The position numbers and the translations under genes were made by a program. The notes below the pieces were generated by a model. The model did not search any database. It was given only the letters and a program-made list of their open reading frames with translations, and was not told the DNA's origin. A DNA stretch of 34,688 bases from Bacteroidota bacterium (GTDB lineage Bacteria > Bacteroidota > Bacteroidia > Chitinophagales > LD1), in contig JAPLES010000002.1 of assembly GCA_026391075.1 (NCBI GenBank), forward strand, positions 220,673 to 255,360. Direction: 5' to 3'. Of this stretch, positions 23,935 to 31,859 are shown piece by piece; the first letter of the stretch is position 1, and every line of letters starts with the position of its first letter.

Positions 23935-24559
23935 ATTTAGAATTTCTGCGTTTTTAATCATGGTATTCAATGCGGTAGGTTGTATTGGCCTCAATAGCCA
24001 CTGTTGCCGCAATTACTTTGAAAGACTTTCTGCAGCTAATCTTCTGTTATCATTTGCCTTAGTGCTTTGGTGTCATCATCCGGTTTTTAATAAGAAGAAA
24101 TTATTTGCATTTATACTATTAGTTTGGGTATTTGGAATTTTGGTGGAAGCTATCGGTGTTAGCACCGGTGTAGTTTTTGGTAAATATCATTATACAAGTG
24201 CGCTGGGTATAGCCATTTTCAAAGTGCCGCTGATTATTGGTTTAAATTGGGTTCTACTTACTTATGCAACCGGTGTGACTTTTTCCACTTTGCGCATTCC
24301 TTTTTGGGTAAAAGTAAATGCTGGTGCTTTACTTATGGTATTGTGCGATATTTTGCTCGAGAAATTTGCTATTAAGCATAACTTTTGGGTATGGGAATTA
24401 ACAGGCCATCCTCCTCTTTTGAATTTTTTTGCTTGGTGGGTTTTCTCTTTGTTTACCATCACATTGTTTAGCTGGTTGATACCGGACACTCGGAATAAAC
24501 TGGCCGTATTTTATTTTATGGCACTATTGCTTTTTCTATTGACCGATTTTCTGCTATGA
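23918..24559 (+). CDS. cruF: Carotenoid 1',2'-hydratase CruF (DUF422)
   Basis: Integral membrane protein of 213 aa with about six or seven hydrophobic helices. The family pattern is visible as EAIGVSTGVVFGKYHYTSAL (about 69-88), then KVPLIIGLNWVLLTYA, and later DILLEKFAIKHNFWVWE. CruF adds water across the 1',2' double bond of the acyclic psi end of gamma-carotene-like molecules, giving the tertiary hydroxyl found in myxol, saproxanthin and flexixanthin. Its start lies inside the end of crtD (17-nt overlap), indicating coupled translation. Confidence 0.87.
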   Translation: MNWLTKFRISAFLIMVFNAVGCIGLNSHCCRNYFERLSAANLLLSFALVLWCHHPVFNKKKLFAFILLVWVFGILVEAIGVSTGVVFGKYHYTSALGIAIFKVPLIIGLNWVLLTYATGVTFSTLRIPFWVKVNAGALLMVLCDILLEKFAIKHNFWVWELTGHPPLLNFFAWWVFSLFTITLFSWLIPDTRNKLAVFYFMALLLFLLTDFLL

Positions 24560-24602
24560 ACATTTTATTCCGTTTATTGTTTCTATATTGGAATTCTGAG
24601 TT

Positions 24603-26093
24603 ATGTCCGATAGAAAAAAAATTGTAATTATAGGGAGCGGTTTTGCCGGACTTTCTGCCTCATGTTTTCTTTCAAAAGAAGGCCATGAAGTTACGCTTCT
24701 GGAAAAAAATGATCAGCCCGGGGGTCGAGCCAGGGTTTGGCAAAAAGATGGTTTTACTTTTGACATGGGACCAAGTTGGTATTGGATGCCGGAAGTTTTT
24801 GAGCAGTTTTTTAATCATTTTGGCAAATCTACCAGCGACTTTTACGAACTCAAGCGTCTAAATCCATCTTACCGAATTTACTATGAAGGTACCGAAAAAA
24901 TTGATGTTTCGGCAGATTTTAATGAGTTGGTAAATTTATTTGAACTGAAAGAAAAAGGTAGCGGTAAAAAATTAAAACAGTTTCTGGCCGAAGCAGAGTA
25001 CAAATACAACACGGCCATGTCCGATTATGTAAATCGAATTTCGGATAAGGTAACTGAGTTTTTTGACTTTAAACTCATCGGCAAAAGTTTTCAACTTCAT
25101 TTGTTGCAATCGCTGCGAAAGGATATAAGATCTAAGTTCAAACATCCCCATCTGGTGAGTATGCTTGAGTTCCCATCCCTCTTTTTAGGGTCTACCCCGG
25201 ATAATACTCCAGCCATGTATACCATGATGAATTATGCCGATATAATGCTGGGCACCTGGTATCCGATGGGAGGCATGAATCGTATAGTACAGGCCATGGT
25301 TGCAATAGCTGAAAACAATGGGGTTGATATAAAACTGAATCAGGAAGTAACCAAAATTGAAATCCTTAAAGGGAGGGCAAAAAAGGTTTATACCCAGGAC
25401 AAAGTTTATATAGCTGATACGGTAATTGCCGGAAGCGATTATCACCATACAGAACAAACTCTTTTAGAGTTGCCCCACCGTACGTATGATGAAAAATACT
25501 GGAACAGCAGAGTGATGTCTCCATCTTCCTTACTTTTTTATTTAGGGGTAGATAAAAAAATTCAAAACCTCTTACATCATAATCTTTTTTTCGATGAAGA
25601 TTTTGATAAGCATGCCTCGGAAATTTATCATAAACCGCAATGGCCTTCCGCTCCGCTGTTTTATGTTTCGGCTCCTTCAAAAACCGATGCCACCGTTGCA
25701 CCTGATGGTATGGAAAACCTATTTATGCTAATGCCACTCGCTCCGGGTATTGAAGATAATGACCTAATGCGCGAAAAATACTTCGAACTAATGCTTCAAA
25801 GACTTGAAGAAAAAACGGGAGAAACTTTGAGAAATAACATTGTGATAAAAAGAAGTTATTGCATCAACGATTTTAAAACTGACTATAACAGTTACAAAGG
25901 CAATGCTTATGGCCTCGCCAATATCCTTTCACAAACGGCTATTTGGAAGCCCAAGATGAAATCGCCTAAAGTGAATAATCTATTTTATACCGGACAACTC
26001 ACCGTACCCGGTCCTGGTGTGCCACCCTCAATAATATCCGGAAAGATAGTAGCCGCGGAAGTAAGCAGACAAATTAAAGCTAAGTTATTGTAG
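24603..26093 (+). CDS. crtI: Phytoene desaturase CrtI
   Basis: The 496-aa FAD-dependent enzyme turns phytoene into lycopene. The N-terminal FAD motif is IVIIGSGFAGLSASCFL (7-23), then LLEKNDQPGGRARVW. The bacterial CrtI block FDMGPSWYWMPEVF (54-67) is present. The C-terminus has the typical NLFYTGQLTVPGPGVPPSII. Two CrtI-type genes in one cluster usually divide the work between phytoene desaturation (this one, next to crtB) and 3',4'-desaturation (22453). It is followed by crtB after 12 nt. Confidence 0.92.
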   Translation: MSDRKKIVIIGSGFAGLSASCFLSKEGHEVTLLEKNDQPGGRARVWQKDGFTFDMGPSWYWMPEVFEQFFNHFGKSTSDFYELKRLNPSYRIYYEGTEKIDVSADFNELVNLFELKEKGSGKKLKQFLAEAEYKYNTAMSDYVNRISDKVTEFFDFKLIGKSFQLHLLQSLRKDIRSKFKHPHLVSMLEFPSLFLGSTPDNTPAMYTMMNYADIMLGTWYPMGGMNRIVQAMVAIAENNGVDIKLNQEVTKIEILKGRAKKVYTQDKVYIADTVIAGSDYHHTEQTLLELPHRTYDEKYWNSRVMSPSSLLFYLGVDKKIQNLLHHNLFFDEDFDKHASEIYHKPQWPSAPLFYVSAPSKTDATVAPDGMENLFMLMPLAPGIEDNDLMREKYFELMLQRLEEKTGETLRNNIVIKRSYCINDFKTDYNSYKGNAYGLANILSQTAIWKPKMKSPKVNNLFYTGQLTVPGPGVPPSIISGKIVAAEVSRQIKAKLL

Positions 26094-26105
26094 GGAATAA
26101 ATTTA

Positions 26106-26960
26106 ATGTACATGTTCGAACTATTTGAAAAAACTGCTGCCGATTGTAGCAAAAACGTAACTCAAACATACAGCACTTCGTTTTCGCTCGGTATTAGAAC
26201 GCTTCATTCACGTTTTTATGCCCCTATTTATGGTATATACGGTATGGTGCGCTATGCCGATGAAATAGTAGATACCTTTCATAATTATGATAAAAAATAT
26301 TTGCTCGAAAAATTTAAACGAGATACTTATGAGGCCATTGAAAGTGGTATCAGTCTTAACCCAATATTATTCTCTTTTCAAAAAGTGGTAAACGAGTTTG
26401 GTATTCCGATGGATTTGATTGAGTCCTTTTTTATAAGTATGGAAACAGATTTATTCAAAGTGTCGTACGATAAAGTAGATTACCAGGAATATATCTATGG
26501 TTCTGCCGAGGTAGTAGGGTTAATGTGCTTAAAAGTATTTGCCGAAGGAGATGATGAGTTGTATCATCGGCTTATTCAACCGGCTAAAGCTTTAGGTGCA
26601 GCTTTTCAAAAAGTGAATTTTCTTCGTGATATGAACAGTGATGCTAAAGATCGGGGGCGAGTATATTTTCCGGGAATAGATTTTGATAATTTTGAAGACA
26701 TAGCCAAAAAACAAATTGAGCGTGAGGTGGCAAATGATTTTCATGCGGCTTACAATGGTATACTCAATTTGCCGGCTGGTGCCAGAGAAGGTGTGTTACT
26801 GGCTTATAATTACTATCAGGCTTTGTTTCATAAAATACAAGGGGTTTCTGTAGAGCAATTAAAAAAATCAAGAATTAGAGTGCCGGACTTCAGAAAACTT
26901 TTAATACTGTTTAGAAGCGTGGCCGGAAGACCATTCAGGTATAACCTATTAGGATCATGA
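26106..26960 (+). CDS. crtB: Phytoene synthase CrtB
   Basis: Condenses two geranylgeranyl diphosphates head to head into phytoene. The 284-aa protein has the first Asp-rich motif ADEIVD (51-56) and the second NFLRDMNSDAKDRGRVYFP (171-189), both needed to bind Mg-diphosphate. The opening FSLGIRTL and VRYADEIVDTFH are typical of Bacteroidota CrtB. The start could be either of two ATGs two codons apart (26106 or 26112). It overlaps the lycopene cyclase gene by 4 nt (ATGA). A GGPP synthase gene (crtE) is not in the window. Confidence 0.95.
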   Translation: MYMFELFEKTAADCSKNVTQTYSTSFSLGIRTLHSRFYAPIYGIYGMVRYADEIVDTFHNYDKKYLLEKFKRDTYEAIESGISLNPILFSFQKVVNEFGIPMDLIESFFISMETDLFKVSYDKVDYQEYIYGSAEVVGLMCLKVFAEGDDELYHRLIQPAKALGAAFQKVNFLRDMNSDAKDRGRVYFPGIDFDNFEDIAKKQIEREVANDFHAAYNGILNLPAGAREGVLLAYNYYQALFHKIQGVSVEQLKKSRIRVPDFRKLLILFRSVAGRPFRYNLLGS

Positions 26961-27724
26961 TTCTAACACTGTTTAAGAGTGAATCATTTTCAAGATTTAC
27001 ATACCTCGCTCTTGATGTGTTTACGCTCTTGTTTCCTTTGATTTTTTCTTTCGATACCAAAGTTCACTTTTTCAAGCGCTGGCGATATCTATTCCCCGCT
27101 ATATTTTTCACTGCGTTTTTCTTTATCATTTGGGATTACTTTAAAACTAAATATGGCGTGTGGAGTTTTAATGACCAGTACATCCTTGGTTATCGGTTAG
27201 CCGGTATGCCGGTGGAAGAATATTTATTTTTTTTTGTGGTTCCTTACGCATGTATTTTTATATATGATGTACTGAGATTTTATCTTAAACCAAGATCATC
27301 GCCCAAAAGCATCACTTACATTGTGCAAATAATAGGTTTAGCAATGCTGTTCTCATCTTTCTTCTTTATTAACCGCGCATATACTTTTGCAGTGTTATTT
27401 ATACTTGGTTTATTACTGCCAATTTCGGCAGCAATTTTAACAGCTGAAAAACTTGTCCGGTTCATTCAGATGTACCTGCTTAGCTTTTTGCCCATGTTTG
27501 TAGTCAACGGTTATTTAACCGCTTTACCAGTGGTAATTTATAACAATGCGCATAATATAGGTTATCGGTTAGGTACTATTCCTATAGAAGATTTTTTGTA
27601 TAGTGCAATTTTGTTGCTAATGAATGTGGCAGTGTATGAATGGTTCCAAATACAGAATAATACAAATCCTAATATACGATTGACTTGGAAATCTAAATTT
27701 AGAAATCTGGTGAAATGGAGGTAA
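26957..27724 (+). CDS. crtYcd: Lycopene cyclase, fused CrtYc-CrtYd type
   Basis: Membrane protein of 255 aa built from two homologous halves. Each carries the catalytic signature: YRLAGMPVEEYLFFFVVPYA (about 76-95) and YRLGTIPIEDFLYSAILL (about 203-220). The enzyme closes the ends of lycopene into beta-ionone rings. In actinobacteria the halves are often separate crtYc and crtYd genes; in Bacteroidota they are fused, as here. Overlap with crtB by ATGA suggests coupled translation. Whether one or both ends are cyclised is not readable; CruF and CrtD downstream of it in the pathway imply that at least part of the flux stays monocyclic. Confidence 0.92.
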   Translation: MILTLFKSESFSRFTYLALDVFTLLFPLIFSFDTKVHFFKRWRYLFPAIFFTAFFFIIWDYFKTKYGVWSFNDQYILGYRLAGMPVEEYLFFFVVPYACIFIYDVLRFYLKPRSSPKSITYIVQIIGLAMLFSSFFFINRAYTFAVLFILGLLLPISAAILTAEKLVRFIQMYLLSFLPMFVVNGYLTALPVVIYNNAHNIGYRLGTIPIEDFLYSAILLLMNVAVYEWFQIQNNTNPNIRLTWKSKFRNLVKWR

Positions 27725-27866
27725 GCAGAAAGTAACCTATACTGAAAAACAGTTTGCCTGCAAAGTAAGTTATACGGAAAGCAAAATTTTTTGATAGAGT
27801 TACGTTCCCTTAAAATAACTGTCTATTGAAAATATCCGCGCATTAAAGTTAGAATACGAAGCAGCT

Positions 27867-28028
27867 ATGTTAGAGCTGGATAGTGAGTTACGCGAAGTTA
27901 TGAGCAAAAGTTTGTCATTGTTTTTAAAACAATACTCAAATTGGTTTGTTACTAATCTAAGTTGTGGGTTGAAATCAATCGAACAGAACTTGGAGTTTCC
28001 GAAAATCCTTAAGAGTAGGAAAAATTAA
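27867..28028 (+). CDS. Small ORF before the rhodopsin gene, possible remnant
   Basis: The crtYcd-rhodopsin gap (27725-28039, 315 nt) contains one coding-like frame. From the ATG at 27867 it gives 53 aa (MLELDSELREVMSKSLSLFL ... FPKILKSRKN), ending 11 nt before the rhodopsin ATG. The frame is open 17 codons further up (ENIRALKLEYEAAM) to a TAA but with no ATG. The first part is a charged amphipathic helix. It may be the 3' end of a lost gene, or a short leader peptide coupled to rhodopsin translation. No family recognised. Confidence 0.3.
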   Translation: MLELDSELREVMSKSLSLFLKQYSNWFVTNLSCGLKSIEQNLEFPKILKSRKN

Positions 28029-28039
28029 AAAACAAACAA

Positions 28040-28759
28040 ATGGAACATTTAAAAATTGCCAGCGACAATTACGTTGCGTTCACGTTCTTCATCGGAACAA
28101 TGGCCATGATGGCCGCATCAGTATTTTTCTTTTTTGAAGTAAATAATACTTCACCTAAATGGCGAACCTCTGTTTTAGTTTCAGGAATCATTACCTTTAT
28201 TGCAGCTGTGCATTATTATTACATGCGGGGCTACAATCTTGAAACAGGAGATTCTCCAACATTTTTCCGTTATGTTGATTGGATATTAACCGTTCCATTA
28301 ATGTGTGTGGAGTTCTATCTAATTACGAAAAAAGCAGGCGCTAAAATCGGTTTATTGTGGAAACTAATTGCGGCATCTTTAGTTATGCTAATTACTGGTT
28401 ATTTTGGAGAGACAATCGATCGAGGTAACAGTGCTATTTGGGGAGCCATATCAGGTTTAGCTTATTTCTACATTGTTTATTTAATTTGGTTTGGCGAAGT
28501 TGCCAAACTTGCGCAAACAGCAGGTGCACAGGTTGCAAAAGCAACTCGAACTCTTGGATGGTTTGTTTTAGTAGGCTGGGCAATTTACCCTCTCGGATAT
28601 ATTTTGGGAACACCTGGAGGTTTCGCTGGTATTCAATTGGTTTCAAACCCAGAAGCAGCGGCTCATTCAATGGACATTGCCTATAACATCGCAGATGTTA
28701 TTAATAAGGTAGGATTTGGGTTGGTTATATACGCTTTAAGTAGGTCGGCTGAAGATTAA
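28040..28759 (+). CDS. Green-absorbing proteorhodopsin, DTE proton pump with antenna-type fenestration
   Basis: Seven-helix retinal protein of 239 aa that pumps protons out on illumination. Helix C (RYVDWILTVPLMCVE) holds D80, T84 and E91, equal to D97/T101/E108 of green proteorhodopsin, so it is a DTE outward H+ pump. The spectral tuning position is M88, as in green-absorbing Bacteroidota proteins. H58 matches the PR H75 that partners the counterion. The retinal lysine is K223 (ADVINKVGFG). Aligning helix E (AIWGAISGLAYFYIVYLIW) to bacteriorhodopsin puts G135 at Trp138, and at a Phe in green PR. This is the small residue that lets xanthorhodopsin bind a carotenoid antenna. It follows the carotenoid operon on the same strand. 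Blh, which cleaves beta-carotene to retinal, is not in the window. Confidence 0.95.
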   Translation: MEHLKIASDNYVAFTFFIGTMAMMAASVFFFFEVNNTSPKWRTSVLVSGIITFIAAVHYYYMRGYNLETGDSPTFFRYVDWILTVPLMCVEFYLITKKAGAKIGLLWKLIAASLVMLITGYFGETIDRGNSAIWGAISGLAYFYIVYLIWFGEVAKLAQTAGAQVAKATRTLGWFVLVGWAIYPLGYILGTPGGFAGIQLVSNPEAAAHSMDIAYNIADVINKVGFGLVIYALSRSAED

Positions 28760-28771
28760 TAGCCAATAACA

Positions 28772-28884
28772 TTGCAATTGCGGATTGGGCGGATTTAGAA
28801 GTGTAAAAAATATTCTGCATCAAAGAAACATTTGGTGTAAAATCACATAAAGCACCTCTAGGTCCGCCCATCGCAAATCTGCAA
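28772..28884. repeat. Imperfect inverted repeat downstream of the rhodopsin gene
   Basis: The arms TTGCAATTGCGGATTGGGCGGA (28772-28793, shown in two parts here: TTGCAATTGCGG and ATTGGGCGGA) and TCCGCCCATCGCAAATCTGCAA (from 28863; TCCGCCCATCGC and AAATCTGCAA) are imperfect complements separated by about 68 nt. They begin 13 nt after the rhodopsin stop. They could fold in the transcript end or mark a small non-autonomous element. The rest of the 28760-29410 gap contains a terminator-like hairpin and a gene remnant, listed separately. Confidence 0.45.
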
Positions 28885-29113
28885 AATCTGAGGCTGTGAA
28901 AAAGCCTGGATGAGCCGGACTCCGAGGTCAATCAAGGCCGTGGCGGATTGAGCATCCCGTTTGGACAGGTTAGTATATAATGAAGTACCTTTTAAAGACT
29001 TGATTTGCATGATTTTAGTACTAAATAAATGCTGGTCAAAAATTTCCGGCCTCTGTTGATTTGCAATTCCGGCCTAATATGGTCTAAGCCTCCGGCTCCT
29101 CCACATATACTAC

Positions 29114-29143
29114 AAAGGCAGCCCCTTTTGTTGGGCTGCCTTT
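29114..29143. terminator. Strong hairpin, probable bidirectional terminator
   Basis: A perfect 11-bp stem AAAGGCAGCCC / GGGCTGCCTTT closes an 8-nt loop CTTTTGTT. With AAA on one side and TTT on the other, it could stop transcription from either direction. It is 355 nt after the rhodopsin gene and not directly behind any intact gene, so which transcript it ends is unclear. Confidence 0.6.
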
Positions 29144-29189
29144 GTTATAATCTGCGGCTGTGTTGTCAGGTAATTAAAGATAACAACAC

Positions 29190-29352
29190 CTAACTTCCCG
29201 CTGCTTTTACTTTTTCTTCAAATTCGTTATGTATCACCTTGTTATTTTCTAAGTTGTGCCCACCGAGCAGGTATTTGGCTTAGACCGTTAATGGCACCTA
29301 CAATATTCCCCGCAATAGCACCGGTTAAAAGAAATACCTACCACTGAATCAT
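29190..29352 (-). pseudogene. Remnant of a small single-helix membrane protein
   Basis: An ATG at 29352 starts MIQW, then an in-frame TAG, then VFLLTGAIAGNIVGAINGL, a clear membrane helix. After one extra base the neighbouring frame continues AKYLLGGHNLENNKVIHNEF and EEKVKAAGS to a stop at 29190. The total, 163 nt, is one base more than 54 codons. The recombined product would be a protein of ~53 aa that I do not recognise. One nonsense codon plus one frameshift argue for real decay and against a single read error. Confidence 0.5.
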
Positions 29353-29357
29353 TAGAC

Positions 29358-29387
29358 TTTAAAATCCACAGTATTCTTTTATTTTTG
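29358..29387 (+). promoter_or_regulatory. Probable sigma-A promoter of the response regulator gene
   Basis: The -7 box TATTTTTG (29380-29387) is an exact TAnnTTTG match. A near -33 box TTTA (29358-29361; consensus TTTG) lies 18 nt upstream, within the known 17-23 nt spacing. The expected transcript start is about 15-20 nt before the ATG at 29411. Confidence 0.45.
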
Positions 29388-29410
29388 CATTAAATAAATA
29401 TAGCAGTATT

Positions 29411-29839
29411 ATGATAGTAGTTGTGGAAGATTCAAATGCAGAAGCTGAAATTACAACAATGTCGCTAAGAGCGGTAGCTCCTTTATCTGAAATCACTCGA
29501 TTAAGAGATGGGCGGGAACTCTTGGATTTTATCGATTGCAATGGAAAGTATTCCTCGAGAAATTGCGCAGATAATCAAAAAGTGCGATTTATTCTTTTGG
29601 ATATTAATATGCCTCGAATGTCAGGTATTGAAGCCTTATCTGCCATTAAAAAGAATGAAAAATCGAAAAATATACCGGTAGTGATGTTTTCTTCCTCTGA
29701 TGTAGAAAAAGATGTAGAAAAGTGTTTTAATCTAGGCGCCAATAGTTTTGTTAAAAAGCCGGTAAGTTTTAGTGACTTCAGAATTTCAATTGATAAAATA
29801 GCTAATTACTGGTTAGATTTTAACCTAAGCCTCTCCTGA
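29411..29839 (+). CDS. Single-domain response regulator (CheY/Rcp-like)
   Basis: The 142-aa receiver domain has no output domain. The acidic pair is E6-D7, the phosphoacceptor is D64 in FILLDINMPRMSG, the conserved Ser is S94-S96 in VMFSSSD, and the Lys is K116 before P117. The insert before D64 resembles that of phytochrome-type Rcp1 regulators. It converges with the H-NOX-linked histidine kinase, whose stop is 31 nt away. It could be that kinase's phosphorylation partner, acting through protein contacts. This is inferred from proximity. Confidence 0.9.
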   Translation: MIVVVEDSNAEAEITTMSLRAVAPLSEITRLRDGRELLDFIDCNGKYSSRNCADNQKVRFILLDINMPRMSGIEALSAIKKNEKSKNIPVVMFSSSDVEKDVEKCFNLGANSFVKKPVSFSDFRISIDKIANYWLDFNLSLS

Positions 29840-29870
29840 TTTATTAAAGAAGCTGTTTATTGATAATAAG

Positions 29871-31859
29871 TTAGGCAGCTACAACTTCCAAGGTAAAATT
29901 AAATTTTGTTCCTTTCCCAAGATCACTTTTCGCCCAAATATCCCCTCCGTGTTTTTCTATAATTGATTTCACTATTGATAGCCCAATTCCGGTACCTTCA
30001 AATTCTTCTGTTGAATGACCCCGTTGGAAGGGTTTAAATAACCGCTCTGCAAAACTCTCATCAAAGCCGGCTCCATTATCAGCTACGAAAAATGATGATG
30101 AAGAAGATTCATCAAATTCCGTTCCAATCGTTATTTGTGGATTTTCATTTTTGCTGGAATATTTCAATGCATTCGAAATCAAATTCTCTAATGCCTGCCT
30201 TAATAGGCCGGGATCTGCCATCACCGTTGGCATGTCCATTATTTTAACATCCGCTTTCTTGTAATTTTCTTGCTTTAGATATTCCGCTGAGATAACTTCT
30301 GCAAGTGCCTTTACATCCACTCTCTTTTTTTGAATTTCTAATTTGCTGAGTTTTGAAAGATTTAATAAATCTGAAATGATACTATTCATCCTTATGGTAT
30401 ACTGCGATATTATTTTAAGGAATTCCATAGAACGCTCAGGGTCATTCGGATATCCTTTGCCTTCAATCAGCATAGTAGCAAAACTATTTATTAATCGAAG
30501 TGGCGAGCGCAAATCATGCGATACGGTATATACAAAAGTTTCTAAATCATCATTCTTCGCTTTCAGTTCTTTTGTTCGTACCGCAATTTTTAAATCTAAC
30601 GAATTGTTTATTTCTTCAAGCTTTGACTGGGCTAACTTAATATCGCTGATATCGTGAAAGTTCTTAACAATACCATTAATGGCTGGGTTTTCAAACTGTT
30701 TAGTAGCTGTTAATTCAACCCATTTCCAGCTACCATCTTTATGCTTCATTCTAACATCAAGCCTGCGATAGGTGCCGGTTTTATCTCCCATCAACTCACG
30801 CAACGAATCCTCTACTTTTTTTTGGTCATCTTCATGGTAATAAAGTTTGTATTTTTTTCCTGTAATCTCATCTTCCTTGTAACCTAATATGAACTCAAGC
30901 GCTGGGCTTACATAGATAATATCTCTATCTTTATTGCTTACGGCTATTACTTCCTTACTATTTTCTACGAGAGCTCTGAATCTTTTTTCGCTGGCATTAA
31001 TCTGTTCTTCCGCCAGCTTTTGTTCAGTAATGTCTTGTACAATTCCATATAGCCCAATGGGCTTACCTTCTTTATTAAATTTGTATATTATCTTTTGTGA
31101 TACAAAGGCAGACGTACCGTCTGCTTTAATTATTCTTGCGGTTATCGAAACAGGACTCAGATCTTCTTTCGAAACTTCTATTTTATTTTTTACAAAATCC
31201 TGGTAATCCGGATGTATCATGGCTAACCACTCTTCATAGCTGTGCCGATTATTGTTATTATGCAGCCCATATATATCGCAGCAGCCTGACGAAAAAACTA
31301 ATTTTATTTCGTTGAAATTAAAATACCAGATTCCCATTTTTGCTAATTCCATAGCCTCATGCAATAAAAACTCTCTTTCCTGCAGCTCTTTCCTTTTGTC
31401 TTTTTCCTTTTCAGAATAATCTTGGGCTTCGGCCATACTGCGCTTCATGCCTTCCATCAAGAAAAGAAATTCTATTAATGAGTCGTGTTGCGGCAGATCC
31501 TCAATGCTTAATCCATATTTTTTTAGAGAGTTGTCGCTGTCATTAAGTATGGGGTAACCCACATACAATTTTTTGTCTTTTGCTATTTCAATCCCTATCA
31601 TCTTCATTTCAAGACCTAAATCCTTCGAAACCATGATAAAGAGTGAATGTAAATCTACTACCTCTGTAAGTATGGAATGAACCGAACTTTTTAGACTGAA
31701 GTGGTCATAGAGATTGCTACCTTCTATTATTTGGCTAAATACAATTTTAAAAGACCTGCCAAATTGTATAAATCGGTAGTCTTTGTCTAACAAGAAATAA
31801 AAGGGGCATATTTTATTGATGGCCTCCTCATTTAGAACAATGTCAATCATTTTTACCAA
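29871..31859 (-). CDS. HNOBA-PAS-PAS sensor histidine kinase, partner of H-NOX
   Basis: The soluble 662-aa kinase has no membrane helix. Residues ~8-135 match the H-NOX-associated (HNOBA) domain: PFYFLLDKDYRFIQFGRSF at 19-37, and KKYGLSIEDLPQHDSLIEFL near 113-132. A coiled segment (~135-165) leads to PAS 1 (~165-283) and PAS 2 (~290-410). HisKA has the phospho-His H448 in VSHDLRSPLR. The ATPase domain has the N box NLISNALKYS (559-568), G1 DNGAGFD (594-600) and G2 GTGIGLS (622-628). The annotated start overlaps the H-NOX stop by 7 nt; an ATG three codons in (31850) would avoid the overlap. In studied systems NO-bound H-NOX inhibits the associated kinase. No receiver domain is fused. Confidence 0.93.
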   Translation of the reverse strand: MVKMIDIVLNEEAINKICPFYFLLDKDYRFIQFGRSFKIVFSQIIEGSNLYDHFSLKSSVHSILTEVVDLHSLFIMVSKDLGLEMKMIGIEIAKDKKLYVGYPILNDSDNSLKKYGLSIEDLPQHDSLIEFLFLMEGMKRSMAEAQDYSEKEKDKRKELQEREFLLHEAMELAKMGIWYFNFNEIKLVFSSGCCDIYGLHNNNNRHSYEEWLAMIHPDYQDFVKNKIEVSKEDLSPVSITARIIKADGTSAFVSQKIIYKFNKEGKPIGLYGIVQDITEQKLAEEQINASEKRFRALVENSKEVIAVSNKDRDIIYVSPALEFILGYKEDEITGKKYKLYYHEDDQKKVEDSLRELMGDKTGTYRRLDVRMKHKDGSWKWVELTATKQFENPAINGIVKNFHDISDIKLAQSKLEEINNSLDLKIAVRTKELKAKNDDLETFVYTVSHDLRSPLRLINSFATMLIEGKGYPNDPERSMEFLKIISQYTIRMNSIISDLLNLSKLSKLEIQKKRVDVKALAEVISAEYLKQENYKKADVKIMDMPTVMADPGLLRQALENLISNALKYSSKNENPQITIGTEFDESSSSSFFVADNGAGFDESFAERLFKPFQRGHSTEEFEGTGIGLSIVKSIIEKHGGDIWAKSDLGKGTKFNFTLEVVAA

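Noticed and set aside
28434-28686. Frames on both strands inside the rhodopsin gene
   Set aside because: They overlap the conserved seven-helix coding frame and have no recognisable features.
29040-29112. tRNA-like 3' end (CGGCTCCTCCA) before the hairpin at 29114
   Set aside because: No matching 5' acceptor, T arm or anticodon arm can be folded within about 90 nt. Only the last bases resemble a tRNA.
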